A stretch of DNA of 64,000 bases from Pratylenchus scribneri. Lineage: Eukaryota; Nematoda; Chromadorea; Rhabditida; Pratylenchidae. How positions within the stretch are numbered: position 1 is the stretch's first letter; the number at the start of each line of letters is the position of its first letter. The notes below the pieces were generated by a model. The model had not been told where the DNA came from. It did no database searches and worked only from the letters and a program-made list of their open reading frames with translations. Position numbers and translations under genes: made by a program. The stretch covers positions 2,108,001 through 2,172,000 of the forward strand of contig JAQSEB010000042.1 of NCBI GenBank assembly GCA_030063045.1. Reading direction: 5' to 3'. Shown in pieces: positions 24,726-37,280 of the stretch.

Positions 24726-26000
24726 CAATCTCCATTATTCCCGATTAGACTTTATTTTAGACTTTTCCCTTCTTTTCATGGATTTCTGAACTCATTCCCG
24801 GTTTATCATTATGATTTGAATCCCAAACATTTGAATGTTTTTGTTTTCCCGAACAATTTGTGTTTTTCTTTATCCAAACATTTGTTTCAAATTCATTATA
24901 CTCATCAGTCATTTTCTATCCATTGTTTTTTTAATTGCGTAAAGGAGCGCCCGGTCGCCGCTGGCGCGGCTCCCGGCCGCTCCCATTGTTATTTCAATTT
25001 GTTTATTTCCATCTCAAAAATATTTCTTTTCCTTTATTTCTTTATAATTTATGCCTAAAAACTCTTTTTCTCTATTTATTCATTGCATCATTTTATTTGG
25101 ACAAAAAGTCAAAAAAATAAAAAATACAAAACGCCAAAAAATAAATATTTAACTCGTATTTTTAGCGTGACGGACAGAGACGACCCATTTAATATATAGG
25201 ATTAAAACTATCCATCCCAACCATTTTATTTATTATTAATATTAAATTACATATTTATCATCTTTTCCAATTCCACCCCCGCCCATTCATCCATCCGCCG
25301 ATTGAATCGATCAGATTTTAACACATTTATGTTGAATATTGTTAACCCCATTGGGGAATGACTCATTCATAAAATTTTCCGTTCAACCTTCATCCCAATC
25401 AATTTATTTTCTTTGTGGCCACCTTTTAAAAGAGAATTTTATTTTTTCTTGAGATCCAAACTAATTAGAAAGATTGCTATTAAATTATAAAACCAAGCAA
25501 TTTCATTTTCATCTGAATTTTGGATTACTTTTAAAAATGAGATGATAAATTTTAGTTTTAAATAATTTTCACTTTTCCTTTCATTCTGTTTAACTTAATG
25601 AAAATGTATCCAAAATTATGTTTTCTTTTTTGTATCATCAATTTTAGAAGTCTCTAATTTTATTGATTGATGATTTAAAAAACGGAAGTTGCGAATGGGG
25701 GAAATGGAGTGTTGCGAATTCTTTATTTAATTAGCATAGCATAGCAATTGTGGATAAAAAGCAAAGCATTACCAAATCTCAATCAACTTCTGGTTCCCCC
25801 TTCCCTCAATCAAATCAGAAATCATCAAAAATAAATTCCAATTAATCATTAATCAAATTCCACCTTCCTTCCCAATTTGGATTGGATATACTCACTCGCT
25901 TACCTATATTACATTAAAAAACAAGCCAATTTGAATTAAATTCACTATTTATCAGATAAAATTGTTATAATTAGAAGGATCAAATTAAAGAATAATAAAA

Positions 26001-27601
26001 ATGTCGGCCATTCGTAAAAAATTGGTGATTGTCGGAGATGGCGCTTGCGGAAAAACTTGCCTTTTGATCGTCTTCAGCAAAGATCAATTCCCAGATGTCT
26101 ATGTGAGTTTATTAAATAATACAAAATCAATAATCAAATTAATTAAGGTCCCAACCGTCTTTGAGAATTATGTGGCGGATATTGAGGTCGACGGAAAGCA
26201 GGTTTATTCTTTTTTTACATTTAACATCATAAAAAAATAAATTTCAAGGTTGAATTGGCTCTTTGGGACACAGCCGGACAAGAAGACTATGATCGACTTC
26301 GGCCGCTCAGCTATCCGGACACCGACGTGATTTTGATGTGCTTCAGCATTGATTCGCCAGACTCATTGGACAATATTCCCGAGAAATGGACACCCGAGGT
26401 ATTTTATTGAAATGAAATGGAATAAACCATTAAATATTTAGGTTCGTCATTTCTGCCCAAATGTGAGTTTTACAAGGTTTAGAGGTTTTTCTACTTTAAT
26501 CAACAATAAAATTCGGCACTATCCCCAAAGTGGGGATTTTTGAAATTTTTTTTAAATGATGCAAATTGCAAATCATACATATAATTCACATTCATCGCAT
26601 TTTATTGTTAATGAGAAAATCATAATTTTTCAAAAATTTTTAAACCGCATCTAGTTTGTGGCACAGTTTTTTGAGGACGAATGGAAAAAGGAGAAACACG
26701 AATATTAAAATGAAATTATTAGTGTAACTGGAAACATTAACCGGTATGACCGGTCGGATCGGTCGTAGATTTACTATATAAAGGCTGCATTTTCTCAGTC
26801 TCTCCTCAGTTTTTTCAAGTAAAGACTTGGAATTAAAAAATGAAGGGGCAGGTTCAAGATAGAGCAGCGCTCGAATGGAAAAGGGAGAACGAATATTGGC
26901 ACAAAATTTACCGGTTTAACCGGAAATCGGTCGGACCGGTAATGGATTTACTATATAAAGGCGACATTTCCTCAATCTCTCCTCAGTCCCAATATCTATC
27001 GAGTCATGAATGACTTGGCCTATATAATTCAATAAAAAGAATGAGAAGAGCAGCGCTCGAATTGTGAATTTTTGGTTCAAAATATTCCATACAAAAACAA
27101 AATGAATCATTCAATATACAATTAGGGCTAGGGTTAGGGGCAGGATAGGATAGAACGGAGTGAATATAGCGGAGCGAAGCGACTAAAAAAAGATTTTAAA
27201 AATCCCCACTTTGGGGATAGCGTCTAAAATTCTTTTACAAATCACCAATTTATTAAAGGTGCCTATCATCCTTGTCGGCAACAAGAAGGATCTGCGCAAT
27301 GATCCCCAGACAATGCGCGATCTTTCCCGGAATAAGCAGGAGCCGGTCAAAACTGATCAAGGGAAAGCGATCGCCGAGCAAATTGGTTAGATTTAAAATT
27401 CCCTCAGAATAATTATAAAATTATTCAGGTGCTTATGCATACCTTGAATGCAGTGCCAAGACTAAAGAGGTTAAAAACATTTTATTAAAAAAATTGAATA
27501 AAATCATAAATTATTAGGGCATCCGAGAGGTTTTCGAAATGGCAACAAAGGCGGCATTGCAGCAGAAGAAAAAGAAGAAGAAGCCGTGCAGTGTGCTCTG
27601 A
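26001..27601 (+). CDS. rho-1: Rho-family small GTPase (RhoA/RHO-1 orthologue)
   Basis: Seven exons: 26001-26102, 26148-26201, 26249-26398, 26442-26462, 27259-27385, 27429-27469, 27518-27601. They encode 192 aa, the usual length for RhoA-type proteins. All GTPase motifs are present: P-loop GDGACGKT, effector loop [10 protein letters not shown], switch [24 protein letters not shown] (the NKxD box), the Rho insert region and ECSAKT. A poly-lysine stretch leads to the CaaX box CSVL, whose final Leu predicts geranylgeranylation and membrane attachment. RhoA-type GTPases control actomyosin contraction, cytokinesis and cell shape through ROCK, formin and RhoGEF/GAP partners. Exon 4 is only 21 bp. 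Intron 4 (26463-27258) is swollen by an inverted-repeat element, whereas all other introns are 43-50 nt. Confidence 0.97.
26519..27220. mobile_element. Inverted-repeat element inside rho-1 intron 4
   Basis: Both ends carry a 23-bp inverted repeat beginning CTATCCCCAAAGTGGGGAT and continuing with T residues (26519-26541 and 27198-27220). Each terminal repeat is itself palindromic (ATCCCC...GGGGAT). Imperfect similarity extends several bases outward. No target duplication could be fixed. The interior lacks a transposase frame and contains a diverged tandem duplication with TATA-like boxes. Confidence 0.75.
26675..27061. repeat. Diverged tandem duplication with TATA-like boxes
   Basis: Two units of roughly 180-190 bp share, in order, a GAATGGAAAAGGAGAA-like word, ACCGGT/CGGTCGGACCGGT-type palindromes, TTTACTATATAAAGGC, a TCTCCTCAGT word and AGAGCAGCGCTCGAAT. 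The TATATAAAG boxes lie near 26775 and 26953. This spacing looks promoter-like rather than random. Confidence 0.7.
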
Positions 27602-27829
27602 ATTGGGACTTCAATCAAATGTGGACAATGGATGGAATGAGAGGAGTGTTACTTTTCAACAATAATTTGGATGGATGGAATTGCACCTGAATGATGATCT
27701 TCCCGACCTATTAAAAAAGACAACAACGCTCCTTTTCCTCCATCATATGTTTTTTTAATCATCGCTTATTCCCCCATATTTTATTCATTTGGCTATGTCC
27801 ATTCATTTTTTTTTTGTCATTTTGGATGA

Positions 27830-27835
27830 AATAAA
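27830..27835 (+). terminator. Polyadenylation signal of rho-1
   Basis: AATAAA hexamer 229 bp after the rho-1 stop codon, within an A/T-rich tail. Confidence 0.5.
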
Positions 27836-27899
27836 AATATTTAATTTCATAATAACCGCCAAAACCGATTATTGGTTAATTCTTATTGTTTGTAATGTG

Positions 27900-30005
27900 C
27901 TCTGATTGATGGGAATAATTGCAGAATTAATTTTCCATAATTTATAATTGATGTCAAATACTAAATATTTTATGAAGAAAGTTGAATTTCTTTTAAAAAT
28001 CCAAAACTATGTTCATTCCCTTACTATTTCATTTGTTTCCACCATTTTATCCGTCGCCTGTATTCCCAGAATGGAGTTTTCTTTTCCATTCCGAGGTTTC
28101 ACACAATTGCCAATAAAAAGCAAGGATCCATTTGTGTGTGAATATCAAATTTCGCCTTTTAAACCTTTTCCAGAAGCTAATGATCATTCCATTTAAACCA
28201 GTGAAAATTCATTTTTCCATAGGCAAAATAGATGGAAAACATCTACTTTTTAACCAAAATTTAAATAAGCTAATGAAATAATAATGATGATTGATTCATC
28301 GAAATTTGTGAAAATATTTGGATGATATCACAACTCCATTTATGTTTTCCTTTTCTATGACATTCTGTGTTTGATTATTTCCATCAAATTCCGCCATCAA
28401 CCAACAAAGTTGTCAACATCAATGAATGTTTTTGAAACACACCCTCAAGGGCCGACACGTTGATCGGCTGGCGCAAAAATTCCTCCCCTTTCTCTTCTTG
28501 TAAAATTCCCCAAATTCCTTTCCTTTTCTCAATATATTTGATTTCTTCATTGCATCCTTTCCCGAACCTTAAACTGCCCAATTCCTCAGTCAATAGTATT
28601 TGTTGACGAACATAAACCAGCCGCAATAGTTTGGCATTGAACAGAGGGAAAAGTGGAGGCCAAAGGAAAGGCGAGAACGGTGGCCAACCTTGGGTGATTA
28701 ATGGCCGATTTGAGAGACACCAATGCCCCTTCTAATAATGATTGAATTGAAAATGGTTGGGAGAATTGGCCGCACTGCACAAAATGCAATATTGCCCCGT
28801 AAAGTAACTGCTCATTAATTCTCCAATTCCTACATCTCCATTGGACCTTCCTTCCAACTCTCCAAGGCCCAGTCACCGAAATCCATCCAATTTTCCGATT
28901 TCCCAATTTCATTCCCGTCATCCGCTCGCCTCCCCTTTTGGTTCTCATTTGCAATTTCTATTGGCCCATTCGCTCTATATTTTCCCACTTCACTAACAAT
29001 TATTCTCCTTCATACATTGGCAGTATTGGATGGGAAGTGGACGTGAAGAGATAGTTTAAAAATGTGTGGAGGGGCAGAGGTCGGGATTGGCGCTGGCTGG
29101 CAGGAATCAATATTAAGAGCCAAATGAAGAGAGAGGAAATAGGTTGGTCGGGATTGGTTTGGGCGAGAGTTGAAGAAGTGAATGGGATGGAATGAGGCGG
29201 CTGGCAGAAACGCCGTTTTGGCCAATTGGCCAACCAACTGAGAGAATTGGAAAAAGAAGAAGGACAACTGACTAAGCCGCCCATGACTAAAGAGGAGATA
29301 GGAGACATCCCCAGGGCCAACTAAAGGGACTGGCTACTATTAAAATGGATTTGGAAGAAGAGCCCTTTGGCCGATCCACTCTAAATTTTGGGCCTATCCC
29401 TTTTCCCTCTCTCCCTTGTCAATCCAGCCGAAAATGGCCGATGGGCACAAATGTTCTGGCCTCATCCAAATGGATGGGAAAACTTTTATTATTGGACACT
29501 TTAGTCCGTTTATAGTCCATTCATAGTCTGGCTTGTTCCTTTGAATGCTGCGGCAATATGCCAGTTTCCCCTGCCCATTTTCTACCCTTTTTTGCTATAC
29601 CATTCGCATAAATAATAATATTGCAACAAACTCGAATAAAAAAGGAAGAAAGAGATGAATATGAAATGGCGATGAAGCTGTCGCTACTTTGGGATGAGAC
29701 ATGGCCAATTGTGGGTATGGAATGCAACTCACTGGACCATACAAGAGAATTAAGGGGAACTGCTACTGGGGGATTTGGTTGTGGCACCGTTATGTCCTCT
29801 CTAGTGGCAGCCAATTTCCCTTCCTTCCTTTACCAAAACCTAAATCCAAACCAAATTGGAATGAAATAGAGGAAAATACATATGGTGGAATATTTCACAA
29901 TTCGTATTCTAAAATGAGTTCACCATTTGCCATTCTCTTTTCCCATAAACAAAAAATTCAACCCTGCAGCCCATATTGACTTGGAATGACCAAAATTTTT
30001 CCATT
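27900..30005. other. Intergenic stretch between rho-1 and a transposon block
   Basis: Several open frames of 80-120 codons on both strands overlap one another (notably 28.4-29.8 kb, minus), but none shows a recognisable domain or credible exon structure. GC content is slightly raised at 28.6-29.4 kb. Confidence 0.4.
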
Positions 30006-30013
30006 ATTGAAAT

Positions 30014-31496
30014 TAGAGCCCGGCGCGAAGGAAAATCCGGACCCGCGGACCGGATTTTCGAACCGAAAAAATCCCGGGCCGGACCGGACCGGATAATCCG
30101 TACAAAATCCGGTCCGGAAATAATCCGTACCTTAAAATTGTACGGATCCGGATACGGATTTCCGGATTTTCAAAAAATTTTTTTTTCACAGATATAAGTA
30201 AAAAAAAACAAAATTTATAGCGATTAAAATAAAAAATGAAATCAAATTTATCGAGATAAAATAAAAAACGAAATCAAATTTATTCAAATTAATATGAGCC
30301 AACTTCGAATACTTTTGTTAAGGAAAATCAACATTTCCGCTGTTTCTGGGAACTAAAATCAGAATCAGAATTACAATTCAGAAATTACAAATCGCAATCA
30401 GAATTTCCAATTCTGAATTTATTTTTGAAAATAACCCAAAAATTTGTGCTCATTTTCAAAATATTCCCGAAATGTGAACCTTATTTTTTAGTCCGGGGAA
30501 GACATGCAATGGCATGTGCTTTAAATTTTGTGGCAACCCTAATTTAGTAAAATGGGTACTTTCCTGTTATCTGGGGGGCAAAGCGATTATATGGGGGGCA
30601 AGGAGATTATATGGGGGGCAAGATCTATAATATATAATAGGATGATTAGGAAGATGATGAAGATGATGACGAAGATGATGATGATGATGATGAAGATGAA
30701 GAAGATGATGATGATGAAGATGATGATTAAGAAGATGAAGAAGGTCATAATCATCTTCCTAATCATCCTATTATAGATCTTGCCCCCCATATAATCTCCT
30801 TGCCCCCCATATAATCACCCGGCCCCCCATATAATCGCTTTGCCCCCCCCCCCCCCCAGATAACAGGAAAGAACCGTAAAATGGCATCCTATAAATCCAA
30901 CACTGGCACTGGCACCCAGAGCCACATGTATTATTCACTTAATAAAATCAATTTCATTTGACAATTAATTAGGTTGGATGGATAGGTATGAAAAATTGAA
31001 TATCATATTCGTGTTCAGCATCAAAAATTACATATGAAACACTTATTAAACTTTTTTTAATTAAATTTTTAAAGAAAATTGAGGAAATAGGCGAATTGTG
31101 TTTTTGCCCCCAATAGGCGAATCGTGGATAGGCGCACTGTGGGGCTCCGTTGTATAAAACAAAAAATAAAAATATATTAAAGAAAGAATTAAAAAAAGAA
31201 ATTATTAAATAAAGATTTTAAAGGAATTTGGATCGTTTCAAAAAAAATTATTCACAGAAATAGGATGAATGATCCTTTTTCCATTTTCCTAGCATTTGAA
31301 AAATCCGGAAATCCGGATGCAAAAAATCCGGACCCGCGGGCCGGATTTTCGTTTGGCTAAAATCCCGGGCCGGACCGGACCGGATAATCCGTACAAAAAT
31401 CCGGCCCGGAAATAATCCGGAAAATCAAAAAATGTACGGATTTCGGACTCCGGGTCCGGATAATCCGTACGGACCCGGAATCCGCGCCGGGCTCTA
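30014..31496. mobile_element. hAT-like non-autonomous element with 8-bp target duplication
   Basis: Terminal inverted repeats TAGAGCCCGGCGCG at both ends are flanked by identical ATTGAAAT at 30006-30013 and 31497-31504. The TAGAG terminus fits the hAT YARNG rule and the 8-bp duplication fits hAT integration. The subterminal 150-200 bp at each end are inverted arrays of CCGGACC/AATCCGTAC/GGATTTTCG words. The centre is AT-rich, without a transposase frame, and is interrupted by a second element at 30555-30875. Confidence 0.87.
30555..30875. mobile_element. Nested foldback MITE with 8-bp target duplication
   Basis: Long inverted arms begin GGTACTTTCCTGTTATCTGG on the left and the matching GGTTCTTTCCTGTTATCTGG on the right. 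Each arm then carries blocks of GGGGGGCAAAGCGATTATAT type and ATAATAGGATGATTAGGAAG. Direct repeats GTAAAATG flank it at 30547-30554 and 30876-30883 (a 9-bp reading with one extra G is also possible). The loop is a GATGAA-type low-complexity tract. It lies inside the 30.0-31.5 kb element, so it inserted later. Confidence 0.85.
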
Positions 31497-31702
31497 ATTG
31501 AAATTGAGAGGGGCGACCGAGACCGTAGTCCCACCATTTGCGCTTTTCCTTCCCATCCCACGACCGCACATTTCCAATTTTCCCTCAAGGAAAATATATT
31601 TCCTCTTTGATTTTGTGCCAATAATTTTCTTTTATTTATTTTTTTTGCGTTTTTGATCATCCACTCGATCCTTATTCCTTACCTCCAGCCGAATCAATTG
31701 AA

Positions 31703-32340
31703 TTGACTTTTTCACATTTGTTCCCACTCCCCCGTCCCCCTTTCCCCTTCAATCACCTTTTCCTTTCTTTTTTATGCGCCAGCTCGGTGGTCGCGGTTGG
31801 CGGTGCTGTTTTGACCTTTCACTATCAATTATCAATCACAAAACGGTGGCAAATTATTCGTGCGAAATTGACGGAGAAGAAGGCAATGGAATTCGCGTGC
31901 CTCGCCGCTTTTTTGAAGAGAAAAAGGAAAAAGCATTGTTGCTAATTCCTTCTTTTGCATCACTAATAAACGATTAAGACATGTTTTTGGCCAAATTTGC
32001 TATGGCCAAAATGACTTAAACAATTAACTAATTCATTTTATTATAGGCATTAATTTGTTTTGTGCCTTTGAAAAAACGAACAAAACCAAATAAAAATCGG
32101 TGCCCGAATCAACAATTTTCCATCCTTTTCAAACTTTTTCCCCGTCAAAATAATCGGCAACAACCCTTTCAATTCTCCCTCGCATAATCCCCGATCATTT
32201 TAACGCCGACGAGTTCATTGTCCATTCTTCATCGTCAAAAGATCAGCCGATTGAATTGCGGGAATTGATTTACGGATTTATCATCCTCCATCGACCACAT
32301 CATCAATCGGTTGGTCCTCCCCGCCCCAATATTCCTCATT
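31703..32340 (+). other. Possible upstream exons, unassigned
   Basis: Two segments have raised GC and open frames: about 31774-31977 (containing NYSCEIDGEEGNG and RVPRRFFEEKKEKALL) and about 32150-32320 (containing PDHFNADEFIVHSSSSKD and QPIELRELIYGFIILH). They could be 5' exons of the SHOC2 gene, a separate small gene, or untranslated. No family is recognised. Confidence 0.25.
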
Positions 32341-32390
32341 TATAAATAAAATTCATATGAATTGAACAAATATTCCTCATTTCATTTTCA

Positions 32391-35300
32391 ATGCAGAAAA
32401 AGGACGAAAACCACATTTCCCAATCTTCATTGCCCTCATTCATTGAACGCGCCCTAAAAGAGGCCAGCAAACTGGACATAATTTCCCATCGCCAAAAACA
32501 ACTCAAGAGGAACAACGGTGGAAGTGAAAAATTGTCCACAATAAACAGTGGCCAAATTGCGCATAATCCAAGCTTGAATAGTAGCAGCAGAGCTTCGCCA
32601 GCTTCTTCAATAATTAGTGGAAACAGCGGAGGTGAGAATGATGAGAGAGGGAGAGGCATGGGGAAGGCAATTATTTATAGAATAATTCTGAGGAAAAGAA
32701 AAACTAATTAAGATTATGTGTATAGATTTTTTTTTGATCTTTTGCCCCATCCCTATCCCATATGCAAATTTCAAATACGGTATGGCAAATAATTAAATAA
32801 TAGACTTTTCGCCTTTTTAATCTTTAATGGCATTTTATACAAAATAAATGACAATTTGTTTTCTCACTAATCAATCAATAAAAAACGTAAATCAAATCAA
32901 TCTTTCAATCAGTCAGCATCATATCAATTCAGCAATCATAATCACTTATATCAGTATCAATATTAGTGAGTGGAGTGGTTATAGAAAATCTATACATTTC
33001 AAAACCAAATTAGTTTTTTTTTGCTGAAAAACCGGAAATGTGGTAAACCGAAATTTTCAAAAACCGAAAACGAGATTTGCTAAAATCGTTTTTAAAACTC
33101 TATCCTACTCCAATAATCAGTTAAATATTTCTGCAACTGCAATTTCATTTATTGCATTGTCCTTTTCCTAGATTAACTTATGTTATGTCCTGAACAAATT
33201 TAATTTACCTAATATTTTGAATATTTTAGACAGCTCAATTCCTGGCATAACAAGAAAGCAGAACTCATCCAATCACCACCATCATCATAATCACCAATCT
33301 TCTCATCAAAATTCATCTGCGAATCATCATTATCAAAAAACGAATCGACATCGACAAAACAGCAACGAACGACCCTCTCCCTCATCATCGGTGGTCAGCA
33401 CCAGCACAAATAGTTCATTTGATCGAGAACAACACAGAAGAGAGCACTTCCTTCCTGCCGACAAATTTGCCCTTTGTTTTCAGGTAATAAAATTTGTTTT
33501 GATGTATTAAAATAATTATTCAAATTAAGAAGGCCTTATTGGTCGGCCGTAAATTGGACGATAAGCTCCGGCTGGGCGGTTCCATGGGCGATAAACAAAG
33601 TCAAGGTCAACAGGCCAAGCCAATAGAGAATAAAAATGGAGGAATGGAACATACTTTGGAATTTCGTCCAAATAATAGCGGAAATGGTCAGCCTGGAACG
33701 GCGGCGAACAGCAATGGAAACCAATCGACCCGAAGCAAATCCCCCGGTGGCCACATTATCAATAAAATATCAAATTTTGCACGTGGAAAATATCGAAATA
33801 GTCTCAGTGAAAAGCAAAGCAATTCAATTTCCTCATCAGATGACAAAGTTCGCAAGGTTTGCCGCCCTCCACTGGGAATACTTGGGGAAAAAGACTGAGG
33901 AGGGGAAATTCAATTATTCCTCTGTCATGTAAACAAATCATATTTACATTGACAAATTCAATTATATTTGATGCAACAAACCATCAATTAACCTAATTTA
34001 GTGTTTTGCTTTTTAATTTTAACTGAATTTTTAATTTGTGATTTTTGGTCTTTTTGACTGACTGAATTAAATTTTTGAATAAAATAAATAAATTAAAATT
34101 TTCAGGATGTCAGTCGCGAATTGAATCGATGCAAGGAAAGCGTGGAGACCAGATTAGACTTGAATTCATCGGATTTGACCAGCATTCCCAGTTCAATTCA
34201 TTCCCTCACTCAACTCACCGAATTGTTCCTTTATAAGGTAGAGTGAATATTTATGGCCAATTTAATATTAAAATTTGCAGAACAAATTATCAAGTTTGCC
34301 GCCGGAAGTTGGTCAATTGGTCAATTTGCGCATTTTGGGACTGAGCGAAAATAGTTTGGCCAGTTTACCGGAAACATTGTCAGCATTGAAGAAATTGGAA
34401 ACTTTGGATCTTCGGCACAACAAAATTACGGAGGAAATTCCGATGGTCGTTTTCCAAATGGAATCTTTGGAAACACTTTGGCTTCGTTATAACAAAATAA
34501 AAACAATTCATCCGGATATAAGGTTGCCAAAAATGATTAATTTATTTAAATAATTTAATTGAATTTTAGACGATTAAAACGGCTGAAAATGTTGGATTTG
34601 AGGGAAAATAAAATCAGTGAATTGCCTTCAATTATTGCCGAAATGCAATGTCTCTCCATTCTTTTGCTTTCCTCAAATCAATTAAAAGCAATTCCAGAAG
34701 GTTTTTTCCAAACATTTAAAATTATAAATTAATTTTATTTTAAGAAATTGGCCAATGCTCTCAATTGACCCAATTGGATTTACAACACAATGAATTGGAA
34801 AGATTGCCCGACAGTATTGGCCATTTAGCATTGTTAAAAAGATTGGGCATCCGTTATAATCATTTGCATGAATTGCCGTCGACCCTTGCTCAATGCACTT
34901 TATTGGATGAATTTGTGATGGAAAGTAACAAATTACAGGCATTACCGGTCAGTTTACTCATTTAATTAACAAAAATAAATTTACAATTGTTTTGTTTAAA
35001 GGAAGGAATTTTGTCGGCTTTGCCAAATTTGAAAAGTATAAATTTGAGCCGGAATCAATTGAATGCAATTCCACAGGGAGGATACGAAATGGCAGTGGTA
35101 ATTTTGGCAAAAATAATTCGGAATTAATTTTAAAATATTTGCAGTCAGTGAATGTTGAACATAATTCAATTGGGAAAGTTCCATTTGGGATATTTGCAAA
35201 AGCAATTCAATTATCAAAATTGAATTTCAAAGAAAATGAATTGACCGCATTTCCATTGGATTTTGGCACTTGGCTTCCATTGACCGAATTGAATGTTTCC

Positions 35301-36064
35301 AACAATGAAATCCAAGAATTGCCAGCCGGTAAATTATTTAAAATGTAAATTAATTTGAAGAAATAATTGAAATTAGATATTGACAAATTGGTCAATTTGG
35401 AGGTTTTGGTTTTGTCAACAAATCGCCTAAAACGACTTCCTTCACAAATTGGCTCATTGCGAAAATTGAGGGAATTGGATTTGGAGGAGAATGAATTGGA
35501 GGCAATCCCATCGGACATTGGCTTCCTAACAACTTTGACCAAACTTTGGGTTCAGGTTAAATTAAATTGAAATGGATAATTAATTTAAAAAATGTGAATT
35601 TTCAGTCGAATCAATTGACCTCATTGCCAAGGACCATTGGAAATTTATCAAATTTGGTGGATATGCGTGTGGGCGAAAACCTATTGACATTCATCCCAGA
35701 GGAAATTGGTAAAAAATTATTTTAAAATTAATTCAGCAAACTTTTCCCTTTAATTCAGGCCATTTGGAGAATCTAAAAAGCCTTTATCTGAATGATAATC
35801 CCAATCTCCACAGGTAAAAAAGGAGAGAATTTTTATTGCCAATTTTTACAATTCAGTTTGCCCTTTGAATTGGTTCTTTGTTCTTCATTGGAAATAATGT
35901 CAATTGAAAGATGTCCACTTTCCCAAATTCCTGGAGGTTAAAATTAAATTTTTTATTATTTTAATCCATCGAAAATTAATTCAGATATTATTGAGGGTGG
36001 CCCTTCCCTTGTGATTCAATACCTGAAAATGCATGGACCTTATCGTGGTGTGCTAAATCTTTAA
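32391..36064 (+). CDS. soc-2: Leucine-rich-repeat Ras/Raf scaffold SHOC2 (SOC-2/SUR-8)
   Basis: Fourteen exons: 32391-32631, 33230-33483, 33530-33856, 34106-34237, 34281-34522, 34570-34700, 34745-34947, 35002-35097, 35145-35328, 35377-35555, 35606-35708, 35759-35813, 35857-35936, 35985-36064. They give 768 aa, frame-exact. From about residue 275 the protein is about twenty LRRs of LxxLxLxxNxLxxLP type, ending [19 protein letters not shown]...[16 protein letters not shown], which closely matches SHOC2. SHOC2 binds MRAS and PP1 and promotes RAF dephosphorylation in RTK-Ras-ERK signalling. The first 275 residues are Ser/Asn/His-rich (a His/Asn run around residues 90-110) and much longer than the human N-terminus. 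The start is uncertain: the ATG at 32391 overlaps a CAATGCAG that could itself be a splice acceptor, so the true start may lie upstream. Confidence 0.93.
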
Positions 36065-37280
36065 TCAATTCCCATTGTAATTCAATTCAATGAATACAAA
36101 TTATAATTAAATCCTTTTTTCCCCTTCATTCATTCATCCATTCATTTTCATTTAATTGTATTGAATTTGCATTTACCAGACTTGTCCATGTCCACCATTC
36201 ATTTCATTTTTTAAATATGCATAAATATTATTATATTGAATAATAATTATTATATTCAATTGCAAATATTTCATTTTTATGTATTTATATTTTTATGTAT
36301 GGAGTTATTATATTTAAAATAATATATAATAGAATATGATACAATTCTGACATCGGCATTTTTGATTGATTTAATTTGCCCTCCTATTTACAAAATATAA
36401 TTTGTTGGACAAATATAAATGGGGAAATTATCCTCTGCATGTTTTGCCATTTTGTTGTTTCCAAAATAAACATTTAAAAAGGAACATGCAGTAGATTTTG
36501 AAAATGAAATCATACAAATGTGTTAACCGCAATTTTAAGATGGTTTTGGATGAATTGGAAAAGGTGAAAATGAATTGAATTGAATTGTGACCTCGCTTCA
36601 ACAATTTGGATAAATTTATAATTGAAGAGGGAAATTAGGGCCGAATTTGGATGGAAGGATATCGACAGAAGCAAACAGAGGGAAAGTATATTTACATCGA
36701 TTAAAAAAGGACAATATTTATACAAGTTTTACGGACAAATTCCAAATTGGCTTTAATTTAAATAGAAAAAGTCCAAATTCATTTTTATATTCTCTAATTT
36801 TTGACTAATTTTTATACACAATTTTATGCATAAACTTTGTCATTCATCGACGATATTCTCAAAATATAATTAGAGGATTGGACTTTTTTGGTGGAGTTTA
36901 TATTACACAAAAATGTTATTGAATGCGTAAAATACAAAACTTGATATTTCAAGATGGAAGGAGGACACAAATGAATAAAAAATAATGGAACAAACATCAG
37001 AAAAAATAACATTTTTATATTTATATATTTAATGTACACCTGTGTATGAAATTTTTGTTGAGTGATTGTAGTTACGATTCTGCCCCTGAATTTTGGTTTT
37101 TGTTGTTGCTTTTTCCAGCGTTTTAATAAGAAAATAACACATTTTGATGAGGAGGGGGAAGGAATAGGAGTTTGCGTGTCGAATGATTGGCGCCGGACTT
37201 GGATGGATTTGTTCGTCAATATGTACATTTTGAGGGGATTTTGTACAAAGAAAATATACACAAAAATATGTTAACGTGGA

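Noticed and set aside
24367..24789. 140-codon plus-strand frame
   Set aside because: Almost wholly made by a 31-bp tandem repeat; the frame shifts from unit to unit and no domain is present.
24940..24990. GC-rich imperfect inverted motif (GGAGCG...CGCTCC)
   Set aside because: Only six bases pair at the ends with no consistent stem, and no tRNA-like arms could be drawn.
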